Source: Arthrobacter sp. QXT-31
GTDB lineage: Bacteria; Actinomycetota; Actinomycetes; Actinomycetales; Micrococcaceae
Length of the DNA stretch: 64,000 nucleotides
Direction of reading: 5' to 3'
Assembly: GCF_001969265.1 (NCBI RefSeq)
Contig: NZ_CP019304.1
Coordinates: 744,001-808,000, forward strand
Part shown: positions 26,710-34,296 of the stretch, in pieces
How the letters are laid out: each line of letters begins with the position of its first letter
How positions within the stretch are numbered: the stretch's first letter is position 1
Notes under the pieces: model-generated
What the model was told of the DNA's origin: nothing
Databases searched by the model: none
Seen by the model: the letters and a program-made list of their open reading frames with translations, nothing else
Translations under genes and position numbers: made by a program

Positions 26710-27363
26710 ATGATCAAAAGACTTCTCACATTGATGGCCGCAATGGCGCTGGCCATGGCGACGCCCCTTTCGGCCTCGGCCGCCCCCACCACCCAAGAGA
26801 CCTACAGTGCCTTGGCTGCCCGGTGGTGGATCTGGGCTGGATCCCAGCCGGTTCCAACGAACCCCCTCGTCGACAAAACGGGCAAGGACTGCGCCAATGG
26901 CCAGACGGGGACCACCTGGTTCCTTGCGGGTGCCATCGGCGGCGGCGAAATTTCGCGCACTTGCACGCTTCCAGCCGGTTCCGACCTCTTCTTTCCCCTT
27001 ATTAATATTGTGGACATTGAAGCCCAAGCGGATAACGTCAGCCCGGGCGCCGTTCGCAGAATACTTGCGAGTGTAGACGTCAAGAAAAGCACGAGTAATT
27101 TGACGGTTACTTTCGACGGTAAGGCAATTGGACCCGACGTCATCCAGTATGAGGAAAGCCCCATGTTTGCGGTCACTCTTCCGAAGCATAATATTTTTGG
27201 TGCTGCGGCGGGAATTTATGATCCCTGCGGGGATAACGGTTACTACGCTCTCATTAAAGGCGCAACCCCCGGCGAGCATGCGCTCAAATTCACGGGCGCA
27301 TATGACGGACCGCTTGGCTCATTCTCTATCAATGCAACGTATCACCTGACCATTACCGGCTGA
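26710..27363 (+). CDS. Secreted protein of unknown function, WWxW/LFFPLIN type, low GC
   Basis: 217 residues. Residues 1-25 are a signal peptide (MIKRLL, hydrophobic core, cut near SASAA). The mature part starts with ALAARWWIWAGSQPVPTNPL, then DxTGxxCxxGQxGxxWFLAG, RTCTLPAG and LFFPLINI. I recall unnamed secreted proteins in diverse bacteria with this order of motifs; no function is known to me. Three cysteines (about 60, 86 and 177), fewer than would pair fully. Codon use differs from neighbours: many AAT, ATT, ATA and TTT codons. This points to recent acquisition. It may be monocistronic. Confidence 0.75.
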   Translation: MIKRLLTLMAAMALAMATPLSASAAPTTQETYSALAARWWIWAGSQPVPTNPLVDKTGKDCANGQTGTTWFLAGAIGGGEISRTCTLPAGSDLFFPLINIVDIEAQADNVSPGAVRRILASVDVKKSTSNLTVTFDGKAIGPDVIQYEESPMFAVTLPKHNIFGAAAGIYDPCGDNGYYALIKGATPGEHALKFTGAYDGPLGSFSINATYHLTITG

Positions 27364-27492
27364 TCCACAAAACCCGCGGTCTGCTGGCCAGATGTGCCGA
27401 AGTATCACCGGCGAATACAACGCCGGTTCGGCAAGTCCGGGCCAGCAGGCCGCTGCCGCGTCACACAAATCGGGCTTGCTGTGGCTGGCCGG

Positions 27493-27498
27493 TAGCAT
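27493..27498 (+). promoter_or_regulatory. -10 element of the gene at 27506, leaderless type
   Basis: TAGCAT ends 7 bases before the ATG at 27506. Confidence 0.45.
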
Positions 27499-27505
27499 CG
27501 GGAGC

Positions 27506-28195
27506 ATGAATGCCGACGAAGACGACGACATCACCGAAGAACTGCTGGCCGACGCCGACAAGCTCACCGGGCTGAGCCTTGAACTCCTGGGGCTGGACCC
27601 GCACCCGGATGACATGACCGACGAGCAGCGGCTCCAGTTCGATCCCGAGGACCTGGCTGAAATGGCCATCGCCGCCACCGGCGAGCGGGAGCGGTCCGTG
27701 CGCCAGACCCGCCTGCTGGCGGGCCTGCTGTGGAACTCGTCCGGCATCCTCATCGACCAGCTGTTCCGCGACCTTGGCACACTGCACGAGCTGGAAACCG
27801 TCACGCCCGAGGCCATCGCCGGAACCTCGGTGCTGTCCTCGCTGCCCCCGCAGTTCGCTGCCAGCTATGACGCGAAGTTCACGCAGCGGTTCATTGTGGT
27901 GGCATCGGACGTCACCGCGTCCCTGGCCCGCGGCTGGACCGCCCCCGGCTGCCTGGCCGGCGAGCTCGCCGTCCATTGCCTGCTCGACCAGGCCCGGATC
28001 ACCGAGGACATCTACGAACTGGACCTCCCCGAGGAGTGGCGGGCCATCGTCGAGGAGGTCCTGCTGGAAGAGGCCGACTCGGAGACCCTCTACGCGGAGG
28101 GTACCGGCGGGGCGGACACCGGAAGGCTCGGCATTAGGCACTGGTTCGAGCCCTCCGCGCCCGGCGACACCGTCCCCCCGTACGCCTGTTCCTGA
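27506..28195 (+). CDS. Conserved hypothetical acidic protein
   Basis: 229 residues, strongly acidic at the N-terminus (NADEDDDITEELLADADK). No signal peptide or membrane segment. I recognise no catalytic motif. The sequence looks globular and mostly helical, with a Trp/Pro-rich C-terminal tail. The ATG at 27506 is preferred to the frame start at 27392 since TAGCAT lies 7 bases upstream and the codon use upstream is poor. GC content returns to the normal high value here, so it belongs to the core chromosome. Function unknown. Confidence 0.65.
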   Translation: MNADEDDDITEELLADADKLTGLSLELLGLDPHPDDMTDEQRLQFDPEDLAEMAIAATGERERSVRQTRLLAGLLWNSSGILIDQLFRDLGTLHELETVTPEAIAGTSVLSSLPPQFAASYDAKFTQRFIVVASDVTASLARGWTAPGCLAGELAVHCLLDQARITEDIYELDLPEEWRAIVEEVLLEEADSETLYAEGTGGADTGRLGIRHWFEPSAPGDTVPPYACS

Positions 28196-28230
28196 GCCGC
28201 CCGCTGCCTCCGCCGGATATCCGGCGGCCG

Positions 28231-28611
28231 CTACTTACGCCCGCGTCCGGCTTCGGTGGCCGTGATGTTGAAGGAACCGTCCAGCTTCACTGTCACCCGC
28301 GAGCCGTCCGCCGTCGTTATGTGCGCTTCGTACACGGCACCCTCGGCGTCTGTTTCCATTCGGTGGATCATCGCGCCGGGGTTGGCCGCCAGCACTGCGT
28401 TCCTCACCCTGGTGGCGGTGCTGCCCGTCAGCTGCTGCTCGGTGATCCCGTTGGCCGTGTGGCCTCCCTTGGAGGATTCCGTGCCGGACTGGCTGCCGCT
28501 ACTGCTGGTGGACGAGGCGATGAGGGGATACCCCATGGCGAGGTAGGCGCCGCCGCCCACCAGGGCCGCTATGAGGGCCGTGTTGATTGCGGCTTTCTGG
28601 ACAGTGATCAT
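28231..28611 (-). CDS. Small membrane-anchored PepSY-domain protein
   Basis: 126 residues. The N-terminus has one hydrophobic helix (ALIAALVGGGAYLAMGY) used as signal anchor, then a Ser/Gly-rich linker, then one PepSY-like module: AVLAANPGAMIHRMETDAEGAVYEAHI and SRVTVKLDGSFNI. PepSY domains are small extracytoplasmic inhibitory or binding modules. The ATG at 28611 has AGGAG 6 bases upstream. Converges with the gene at 27506. Target unknown. Confidence 0.75.
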   Translation of the reverse strand: MITVQKAAINTALIAALVGGGAYLAMGYPLIASSTSSSGSQSGTESSKGGHTANGITEQQLTGSTATRVRNAVLAANPGAMIHRMETDAEGAVYEAHITTADGSRVTVKLDGSFNITATEAGRGRK

Positions 28612-28791
28612 GGCATGCTCCTGGCTTCCGCGGTCCGACCGGCCGGAAGAAAATCTCCGCATAGCTGACCGCTGGTGGGTCGGTCTGTCGGAAGCCCGGT
28701 GCCGCCAATCCCGGGGATCGACAGTCTGAATTTTACTCAGGCCCGGGGGCGGCGACTAGGAGAAACGTGCCATTCACAGGAAGCGCGGCCC

Positions 28792-28807
28792 TGGCCTCGA
28801 CAGGCCA
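28792..28807 (-). terminator. Short hairpin downstream of the flavoprotein gene
   Basis: TGGCCT-CGAC-AGGCCA with G/C-rich flanks, 29 bases past the stop codon at 28837. No U-tract. The rest of 28612-28836 shows nothing else clear. Confidence 0.35.
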
Positions 28808-28836
28808 ACGCGACCGCACCAAGGGCGGGGCGCTGC

Positions 28837-30252
28837 CTACATGTGGACGTGCAGGCGGCGGGCAGCCTCGGAGATGGAGCCGCTCAGCGAGGGGTACACC
28901 GTGAAGGTGCTGGCGACGTCGTCGACGTGCAGTTTCTGCTTCACCGCGATGGAGATGGCGAAGATCAGCTCAGACGCGTTGGCGCCCACCACCACGCCGC
29001 CGATCACGGTGCCCGAGCCCTTGCGGGCGAAGATCTTGACGAAGCCGTCCTTGACGTTGCGCATCTTGGCACGGGCGTTGCTCTGCAGGGAGAGCTTGAT
29101 GACGTCGCCCTGGTACTTGCCGGACTCGATCTCCGCCTCGGACACACCCACCGACGCGATTTCCGGCGAGGTGAAGATGTTGGAGGCCACCTGGTGCAGC
29201 TTGATGGGGGTCACCTGGTCGCCCAGGAAGTGCGCGATGGCGATGCGGCCCTGCATGGCGGCGACGGAGGCGAGCGCTAGGACGCCGGTGCAGTCGCCGG
29301 CAGCGTAGATGTTCGGGGCGGTGGTGCGGGAGACGCCGTCCACCTTGATGTGGCCGCTTTCGGTCAGCGCCACGCCGGCTTCCTCCAGGCCGATGCCGGC
29401 GGTGTTGGGAATGGAGCCCACGCACACCAGGCAGTGGCTGCCAGTGACCTTGGAGCCGTCACCGAGGGTGACCACCACGCCGTCGTCGGTCCGGTCCACC
29501 GTCTCGGCCCGCGAACGGGACAGCACCCGCACGCCGCGGCGTTCGAAGACGTCCTCCAGCACCTCGGCTGCATCGGTGTCGGAGCCCGGAAGCACGCGGT
29601 CGCGGCTGGAGATCAGGGTGACCTTGGAGCCCAGGCCGTTGTAGGCGGAGGCGAACTCGGCGCCGGTCACGCCGGAACCCACCACGATCAGTTCTTCGGG
29701 CAGTTCGTCCAGGTTGTAGATCTGCGCCCAGTTCAGGATCCGTTCGCCGTCCGGCCGCGCCGTGGGCAGCTCCCGCGGGTGCGCGCCGACGGTCAGCAGG
29801 ATGGCGTCAGCCTCGACGGTTTCGGTTCCGTCCGCGGTCAGGACTTCGATGGTGTGGTTGTCCACCAGCTTCCCGGAGCCGTTCAGGATCCGGACGTTCT
29901 GGTGCTCGAGGCCGGTCTGGATGTCGCGGGACTGCTGGCGGGCGAGGCCGAGCAGGCGGTCGTTGATGTGCTTGAGGTCGGCGCGCATGACGGGAACGAA
30001 GTCCCCGCCGTCGACGTCGAACTTGACTCCCAGCTCCCCGGCGCCGCTGACGCGGGTCATCAGGTCCGACGTCGCGATCAGCGTTTTGGATGGTACGACG
30101 TCGGTCAGCACCGCTGAGCCGCCGAGGCCGGCCCGCTCGATGATGGTGACAATGGCTCCCAGCGAGGCGGCCACCATGGCGGCTTCGTAGCCACCCGGGC
30201 CTCCGCCGAGAATTGCGATTCGGGGGGCGCTGAAATCAGGATGCATAGTCAC
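28837..30252 (-). CDS. lpdA: NAD(P)H-quinone dehydrogenase, LpdA-like flavoprotein
   Basis: 471 residues. Pyridine nucleotide-disulfide oxidoreductase fold: FAD motif IAILGGGPGGYEAAMVA, NAD motif ELIVVGSGVTGAEFASAY, second FAD motif APNIYAAGDCTG and the dimer domain at the C-terminus. The redox-active CxxxxC pair is replaced by GGSAVLTDVVPSK, so it cannot act as a lipoamide dehydrogenase. The same loss marks the mycobacterial Rv3303c (LpdA) quinone reductase, which supports this call. Start GTG at 30252 with GGAG 11 bases upstream; an ATG at 30246 is the alternative. Cytosolic. Confidence 0.85.
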   Translation of the reverse strand: MTMHPDFSAPRIAILGGGPGGYEAAMVAASLGAIVTIIERAGLGGSAVLTDVVPSKTLIATSDLMTRVSGAGELGVKFDVDGGDFVPVMRADLKHINDRLLGLARQQSRDIQTGLEHQNVRILNGSGKLVDNHTIEVLTADGTETVEADAILLTVGAHPRELPTARPDGERILNWAQIYNLDELPEELIVVGSGVTGAEFASAYNGLGSKVTLISSRDRVLPGSDTDAAEVLEDVFERRGVRVLSRSRAETVDRTDDGVVVTLGDGSKVTGSHCLVCVGSIPNTAGIGLEEAGVALTESGHIKVDGVSRTTAPNIYAAGDCTGVLALASVAAMQGRIAIAHFLGDQVTPIKLHQVASNIFTSPEIASVGVSEAEIESGKYQGDVIKLSLQSNARAKMRNVKDGFVKIFARKGSGTVIGGVVVGANASELIFAISIAVKQKLHVDDVASTFTVYPSLSGSISEAARRLHVHM

Positions 30253-30356
30253 AGTGAGTCATTCTCCTGCATCCGGCGCCAGACCACCAACCTTCGGGGC
30301 CCTGCCCGGCGGCCTTCCGGGGCGCGTTTCTGGTGCCGCCACGGGCCCGGGCACGG

Positions 30357-30362
30357 TAGCTT
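30357..30362 (+). promoter_or_regulatory. -10 element of the nucleoside phosphorylase gene, leaderless type
   Basis: TAGCTT ends 7 bases before the GTG at 30370. Confidence 0.5.
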
Positions 30363-30369
30363 GGACCGG

Positions 30370-31188
30370 GTGAGCACAACAGAATTCCTGAACACGGACC
30401 CCTTCGAGGCGGCCCGCACGGCCGCGGACTTCATCGCGTCTGAGACCGGCGTCGCAGCGCACGACACGGCCCTGGTCCTGGGCTCCGGCTGGGCCGGGGC
30501 CGCCGACCTTATCGGCGAGACCACGGCGACGCTGGCGGCCTCGGAGGTCCCCGGCTTCTCCGCCCCGGCAGTGGCGGGGCACGTGGGAACGATCCGCTCA
30601 GTGCTGACGCGGGAAGGCAAACGCGCCCTGGTCCTCGGCGCCCGCACCCACTACTACGAAGGCAAGGGCGTCCGGGCCGTCGTGCACGGTGTGCGCACCG
30701 CAGCTGCCGCCGGCTGCAAAACCCTCGTGGTCACCAACGGCTGCGGCGGGCTCAACGCTGACTGGGCACCCGGCACCCCGGTGCTCATCAAGGATCACAT
30801 CAACCTCACCGCGGCCTCACCGCTGGAAGGCGCCACCTTCGTCGACCTGACTGACCTGTACTCGCCGCGGATCCGGGACCTGGCCCGCGACGTCGACCCC
30901 TCCCTTGAAGAGGGCGTCTACGCCCAGTTTCCCGGCCCGCACTACGAGACGCCGGCCGAGGTGCAGTACGCCAAGCGGATCGGCGCTGACCTGGTAGGCA
31001 TGTCGACGGCGCTGGAGGCCATCGCCGCCCGGCACGCCGGCATGGAGGTCTTTGGCATCTCGCTGGTCACCAACCTCGCCGCGGGCATCAGCCCCACGCC
31101 GCTCAGCCATGAGGAAGTGCTTGAAGCCGGACACGCAGCCGGGCCGCGCATCTCCAAGCTCCTGGCGGAAATCATCGGCCGGCTCTAA
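30370..31188 (+). CDS. Purine-nucleoside phosphorylase (trimeric type)
   Basis: Splits purine nucleosides with phosphate into base and ribose-1-phosphate. 272 residues, matching the trimeric class I enzymes. Seen in order: LVLGSGWAG, GARTHYYEGKG (phosphate and ribose contacts), VVTNGCGGLN, FPGPHYETPAE, GADLVGMSTALEAIAARH and SLVTNLAAGI. The GTG at 30370 is chosen because of family length and the -10 element 7 bases upstream. With deoC (40369) and the sugar mutase next door it fits nucleoside salvage, though those genes are not in one operon. Confidence 0.9.
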   Translation: MSTTEFLNTDPFEAARTAADFIASETGVAAHDTALVLGSGWAGAADLIGETTATLAASEVPGFSAPAVAGHVGTIRSVLTREGKRALVLGARTHYYEGKGVRAVVHGVRTAAAAGCKTLVVTNGCGGLNADWAPGTPVLIKDHINLTAASPLEGATFVDLTDLYSPRIRDLARDVDPSLEEGVYAQFPGPHYETPAEVQYAKRIGADLVGMSTALEAIAARHAGMEVFGISLVTNLAAGISPTPLSHEEVLEAGHAAGPRISKLLAEIIGRL

Positions 31189-31234
31189 CCGTAGCGCGGG
31201 GTCTTGGCGCCCTTGGCAGGCTTCGGAACGGGCG

Positions 31235-31732
31235 CTAAATGACCCCTCGCTTGTCGTCTGCGAGGAGTTGGGAGAGTGAACTGGCCCGCGCGTCGGGGAA
31301 GCGCCGCTCAAGCGACTGGGCAATCCCTGCCACGGTCTGCCGCGCGAGCTCGGTCCGCCAGGCCAGCTCCGCCTGCCGCATGGACTGCGAAATGATGCAG
31401 CTCCGGACGTAGTCCTCATCCGCGCTACCGCCGGGGCAGTTCCCCAGGATGCCGTCGCAGCGGAATGCCAGGTCCCGGCCTTCGATGGCGAGCACCACGT
31501 CCAGCACCGAGATGCGGTCGGGCCGGCGCGCCAGCTGGAACCCTCCCCTGGGGCCGGACACCGACTGCAGGACGCCCGCGCGCACCAAGCACTGCAGTTG
31601 TTTGTTGAGGTAGGCCGGCGGCAGCCCGTAGAGCTCGGCCAGCCTGCCGCTGCTGATGGGTTCCCCGGCGGGCACCCACGCCAGGTTCACGCAGCAGTGA
31701 AGGGCCCACTCCACCCCCTGGTTCAATTTCAC
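31235..31732 (-). CDS. Rrf2 family transcriptional regulator
   Basis: 165 residues. Winged helix at residues 1-70 (KLNQGVEWALHCC, SSGRLAELYGLPPAYLNKQLQCLVRAGVL, GPRGGFQLAR) as in IscR, NsrR and CymR. C92, C99 and C112 could bind an Fe-S cluster in the way of NsrR or IscR; the spacing differs from both. TAGCGT stands 7 bases before the GTG at 31732. A TTG at 31726 with GGGAGG upstream is an alternative start. It diverges from the phosphosugar mutase gene. Target unknown. Converges with the nucleoside phosphorylase gene. Confidence 0.85.
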   Translation of the reverse strand: MKLNQGVEWALHCCVNLAWVPAGEPISSGRLAELYGLPPAYLNKQLQCLVRAGVLQSVSGPRGGFQLARRPDRISVLDVVLAIEGRDLAFRCDGILGNCPGGSADEDYVRSCIISQSMRQAELAWRTELARQTVAGIAQSLERRFPDARASSLSQLLADDKRGVI

Positions 31733-31739
31733 CTCCCAG

Positions 31740-31745
31740 ACGCTA
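31740..31745 (-). promoter_or_regulatory. -10 element of the Rrf2 regulator gene, leaderless type
   Basis: TAGCGT (minus strand) ends 7 bases before the GTG at 31732 and decides between this start and the TTG at 31726. Confidence 0.45.
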
Positions 31746-31878
31746 CGTGTCCGGAATTTCCGTGTCCAGAATTTCTGCTGGTCCGGGTCGCTCCGGCGGC
31801 GGCGCAGGCGGCGGTGAACAGGTGAGGTTGTGACCGGGCCGCAGCCCCGTCCGGCACCGCTCCCCCGCACTTTGACGA

Positions 31879-31884
31879 TAGTTT
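31879..31884 (+). promoter_or_regulatory. -10 element of the phosphosugar mutase gene, leaderless type
   Basis: TAGTTT ends 7 bases before the ATG at 31892. Confidence 0.45.
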
Positions 31885-31891
31885 GGTTTCC

Positions 31892-33628
31892 ATGACGTCT
31901 TCCGAAGCCGATCTGCAGTTGCTCAACGATGCCCGCGCCTGGGCCGCCCAGGACCCGGATCCCCGGACGGCGGCAACGCTGACCGAACTCGTGAAGCTCA
32001 CCGAGGCAGGCACGCCCGCCGCCCGGCAGGACCTTGAAGACAGCTTCCGGGGAACGCTGCAGTTCGGCACGGCCGGCCTGCGCGCAGCCTTGGGACCGGG
32101 CCCTAACCGGATGAACCGCATCGTGGTCCGCCGCGCAGCGGCGGGCTTCGCAAATTTCCTGGTCCGGACGGTGGCGGAGGCTGCGCCGGGAACCCGGCCG
32201 CGCGCCGTCGTCGGCTATGACGCCCGCTACAACTCGGACATCTTCGCGGCAGAAACCGCCGCGGTGTTCACCGCCGCGGGGATCGAGACGTTCCTGATGC
32301 CGGCCGCCCTGCCGACGCCCGTGCTGGCGTATGCGGTCCGGGCGCTGGAGTGCGACGGCGGGGTGATGGTCACGGCCAGCCACAACCCTCCGCAGGACAA
32401 CGGGTACAAGGTGTACCTGGGCCGGCACGCGGTGGAGGAAAGCGGCCGGGGCGCACAGATCGTGGCACCGTACGACACCCTGATCGCCACTGAGATCGGC
32501 AACGTGGGCGACGTTGCCTCGATCCCCCTGGCCCGGGACGGATGGACGACGCTGGACGCCACGATCACCAGTGACTACGAGGCGGCCACGGCCGCGCTGG
32601 CCGACCGGACGCTCGTCCCGGCCCGGGACCTGAAGATCGTCCTGACGCCGCTGCACGGCGTCGGCGGAGCCACAGCTGTCTCCGTGCTCCGGGCAGCCGG
32701 GTTCGACGACGTGACACTGGTCAGCGAGCAGGCGGAGCCGGACCCTGACTTCCCCACCGTCAGTTTTCCCAACCCCGAGGAACCCGGCGCCCTCGACCTG
32801 GCGCTTCAGGCGGCGGCACAGGCGGACGCGGATATTGTCCTGGCGAACGACCCGGACGCCGACCGTGCCGCGGTGGCGGCGAAGGACCCCGACACGGGTG
32901 CATGGCGGATGCTCCGGGGTGACGAGGTGGGCGCCCTGCTGGGAGCGCACGTGGTGGCGCGCCTGGCGGCCTCCGGAACGGAAGCGGAGGGCGTATTCGC
33001 CAGTTCGGTTGTTTCGTCACGGCTGCTTTCGCGCATCGCTACGGCAGCCGGGTATGCGCATCAGGAAACCCTGACCGGGTTCAAGTGGATCGCCCGGGTG
33101 CCGGGCCTCGTCTACGGCTATGAGGAGGCGCTGGGCTACTGTGTTGCGCCGGACCTGGTCCGCGACAAGGACGGCTTGTCTGCTGCCGTGCTCATTGCGG
33201 AACTGGCGGCCGCAGCCAAGGCCGCAGGCAAGACGATCTTCGACACCCTCGACGAGCTGTACCTGGTGCACGGGCTGCACGCGAGCGACCAGCTGAGCAT
33301 CCGCGTCGGGGACCTGGGCCTGCTGGATGCCATGATGAACCGGCTGCGCGTAAACCCGCCCGAATCGTTCGGCGGCTCGGCCGTCGAGTCATTCGTGGAT
33401 CTGGCCGAAGGCAGCGAACAGCTGCCCCCGACCGACGGGCTGCTCTACGTGACCCGCGACCTCAGCCGGGTGATCATCCGGCCGAGCGGCACGGAGCCCA
33501 AACTCAAGTGCTACCTGGAGGTCATCCGCAACGTCGGGTCCGCCGCGGAACTGCCGGAAGCCCGGCTGGCGGCCAGAGCCGCGCTGGACCAGGTGCTTAC
33601 GGACGTCCGCGAGGCCCTCGGGCTGTAA
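31892..33628 (+). CDS. Phospho-sugar mutase (phosphoglucomutase/phosphomannomutase/phosphopentomutase family)
   Basis: 578 residues, alpha-D-phosphohexomutase family. The N-terminal FGTAGLRAALGPGPNRMN, the active-site loop VTASHNPPQDNGYKVY (Ser is the phosphorylated residue), the metal loop ANDPDADRAAV, the sugar-binding KWIARVPGLVYGYEEALGY and the phosphate-binding IIRPSGTEPKLKCYLE are all present. Length and the FGTAGLR start are like the PGM2-type enzymes that also act on pentose phosphates. Its position near nucleoside phosphorylase fits use of ribose-1-phosphate. The exact substrate is open. The ATG at 31892 is preferred to a start at 31883 because of the -10 element. Confidence 0.88.
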   Translation: MTSSEADLQLLNDARAWAAQDPDPRTAATLTELVKLTEAGTPAARQDLEDSFRGTLQFGTAGLRAALGPGPNRMNRIVVRRAAAGFANFLVRTVAEAAPGTRPRAVVGYDARYNSDIFAAETAAVFTAAGIETFLMPAALPTPVLAYAVRALECDGGVMVTASHNPPQDNGYKVYLGRHAVEESGRGAQIVAPYDTLIATEIGNVGDVASIPLARDGWTTLDATITSDYEAATAALADRTLVPARDLKIVLTPLHGVGGATAVSVLRAAGFDDVTLVSEQAEPDPDFPTVSFPNPEEPGALDLALQAAAQADADIVLANDPDADRAAVAAKDPDTGAWRMLRGDEVGALLGAHVVARLAASGTEAEGVFASSVVSSRLLSRIATAAGYAHQETLTGFKWIARVPGLVYGYEEALGYCVAPDLVRDKDGLSAAVLIAELAAAAKAAGKTIFDTLDELYLVHGLHASDQLSIRVGDLGLLDAMMNRLRVNPPESFGGSAVESFVDLAEGSEQLPPTDGLLYVTRDLSRVIIRPSGTEPKLKCYLEVIRNVGSAAELPEARLAARAALDQVLTDVREALGL

Positions 33629-33637
33629 GCGGAGCCC

Positions 33638-34000
33638 TTAGAGCTCAACCTCGATGACGCCGTCGATGATGCGCGTGTTGAACGTGGCCAGGCGCAGGTC
33701 AGCGTTGCCGAAGCACTCGCCCGTCTCGAGGTCGTAGACCTCCTTGTGCAGCGGTGACGCGATCGTGGGGCGTGTGCCGCGTGAGCCGAGGATGCCGCGT
33801 GCCATGACGAACGCGCCAGTGGCCGGGTCCTCCTGGGCCACGGCGAAAACCTCACCGGGGGCCGTGCGGAACAGGGCCACCTGCCGGCCGGCTACGAGTG
33901 CCGCTTCGCCCCAGGCCAGTTCCAGGTCCTCCACTGCGCAAACGCGGTGCCAGCCTGCAAACCCGGTGGCGAGATCCTCAAGTTCCAGTGTTGCCGTCAT
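33638..34000 (-). CDS. nirD: Nitrite reductase (NADH) small subunit
   Basis: 120 residues. Rieske-like small subunit of assimilatory siroheme nitrite reductase, partner of NirB. The fold marks are WHRVCAVEDLELAWGEAALV, QVALFRTAPGEVFAVAQEDP, GTRPTIASPLHKEVYDLETGECFGN. The Rieske Cys/His ligands are absent as in other NirD proteins. The ATG at 34000 is chosen since GGAGAGGAG lies 6 bases upstream. It is unusual that nirD diverges from nirB instead of following it; both promoters lie in the 296-base gap and carry GlnR-like boxes, so both subunits can still be made together. Confidence 0.88.
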   Translation of the reverse strand: MTATLELEDLATGFAGWHRVCAVEDLELAWGEAALVAGRQVALFRTAPGEVFAVAQEDPATGAFVMARGILGSRGTRPTIASPLHKEVYDLETGECFGNADLRLATFNTRIIDGVIEVEL

Positions 34001-34098
34001 GTCCGGCTCCTCTCCCTGTTGCGTGCTTTCCGGCGGCGGGCCGGTCCTGCCAGGCGTGTGATTACGCCTGCACTTGCCGCCGCTGCGGCCGTATATCC

Positions 34099-34152
34099 AA
34101 GCTAGGGCGGAGGTGTTTCGACGGGGTGCAGTCAATGTGTCAGGTACGTAAA
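34099..34152 (-). promoter_or_regulatory. GlnR-like box array and -10 of nirD
   Basis: Minus-strand reading: TTTAC (34152-34148), GACAC (34141-34137), TGCAC (34130-34126), GAAAC (34119-34115), each 11 bases apart, then 10 bases and TAGCTT (34104-34099) as -10. The transcript would start near 34092, about 90 bases before the ATG. Confidence 0.6.
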
Positions 34153-34170
34153 AGACACCTCACAGGGCCC

Positions 34171-34246
34171 GAAACAATCCCGTGATGCAGAAGTTAAGAT
34201 CACGAAACAAACGGGAAACTGAAGCGAAACTGCCCCTCCCTAGGCT
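34171..34246 (+). promoter_or_regulatory. GlnR-like box array and -10 of the nirB operon
   Basis: Six boxes at exact 11-base spacing: GAAAC (34171), GTGAT (34182), GTTAA (34193), GAAAC (34204), GAAAC (34215), GAAAC (34226). The last ends 10 bases before TAGGCT (34241-34246). Four boxes are perfect GAAAC. The -10 position rules out the ATG at 34249 as the usual start of NirB, since transcription would begin about 34253. Confidence 0.68.
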
Positions 34247-34296
34247 GGATGCACAAGCTGCAGAGCACCGTCTGCGGCCCGTGCGAAAGGCCCACA

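Noticed and set aside
26501..26713. 70-codon frame in the low-GC gap
   Set aside because: No ribosome site, no family resemblance, and it runs into the start of the secreted-protein gene; treated as non-coding.
34249..34296. ATG at 34249 as start of NirB
   Set aside because: It lies 2 bases after the putative -10 hexamer, so it would be upstream of or at the edge of the transcript; the GTG at 34297 has a good ribosome site and fits family length.
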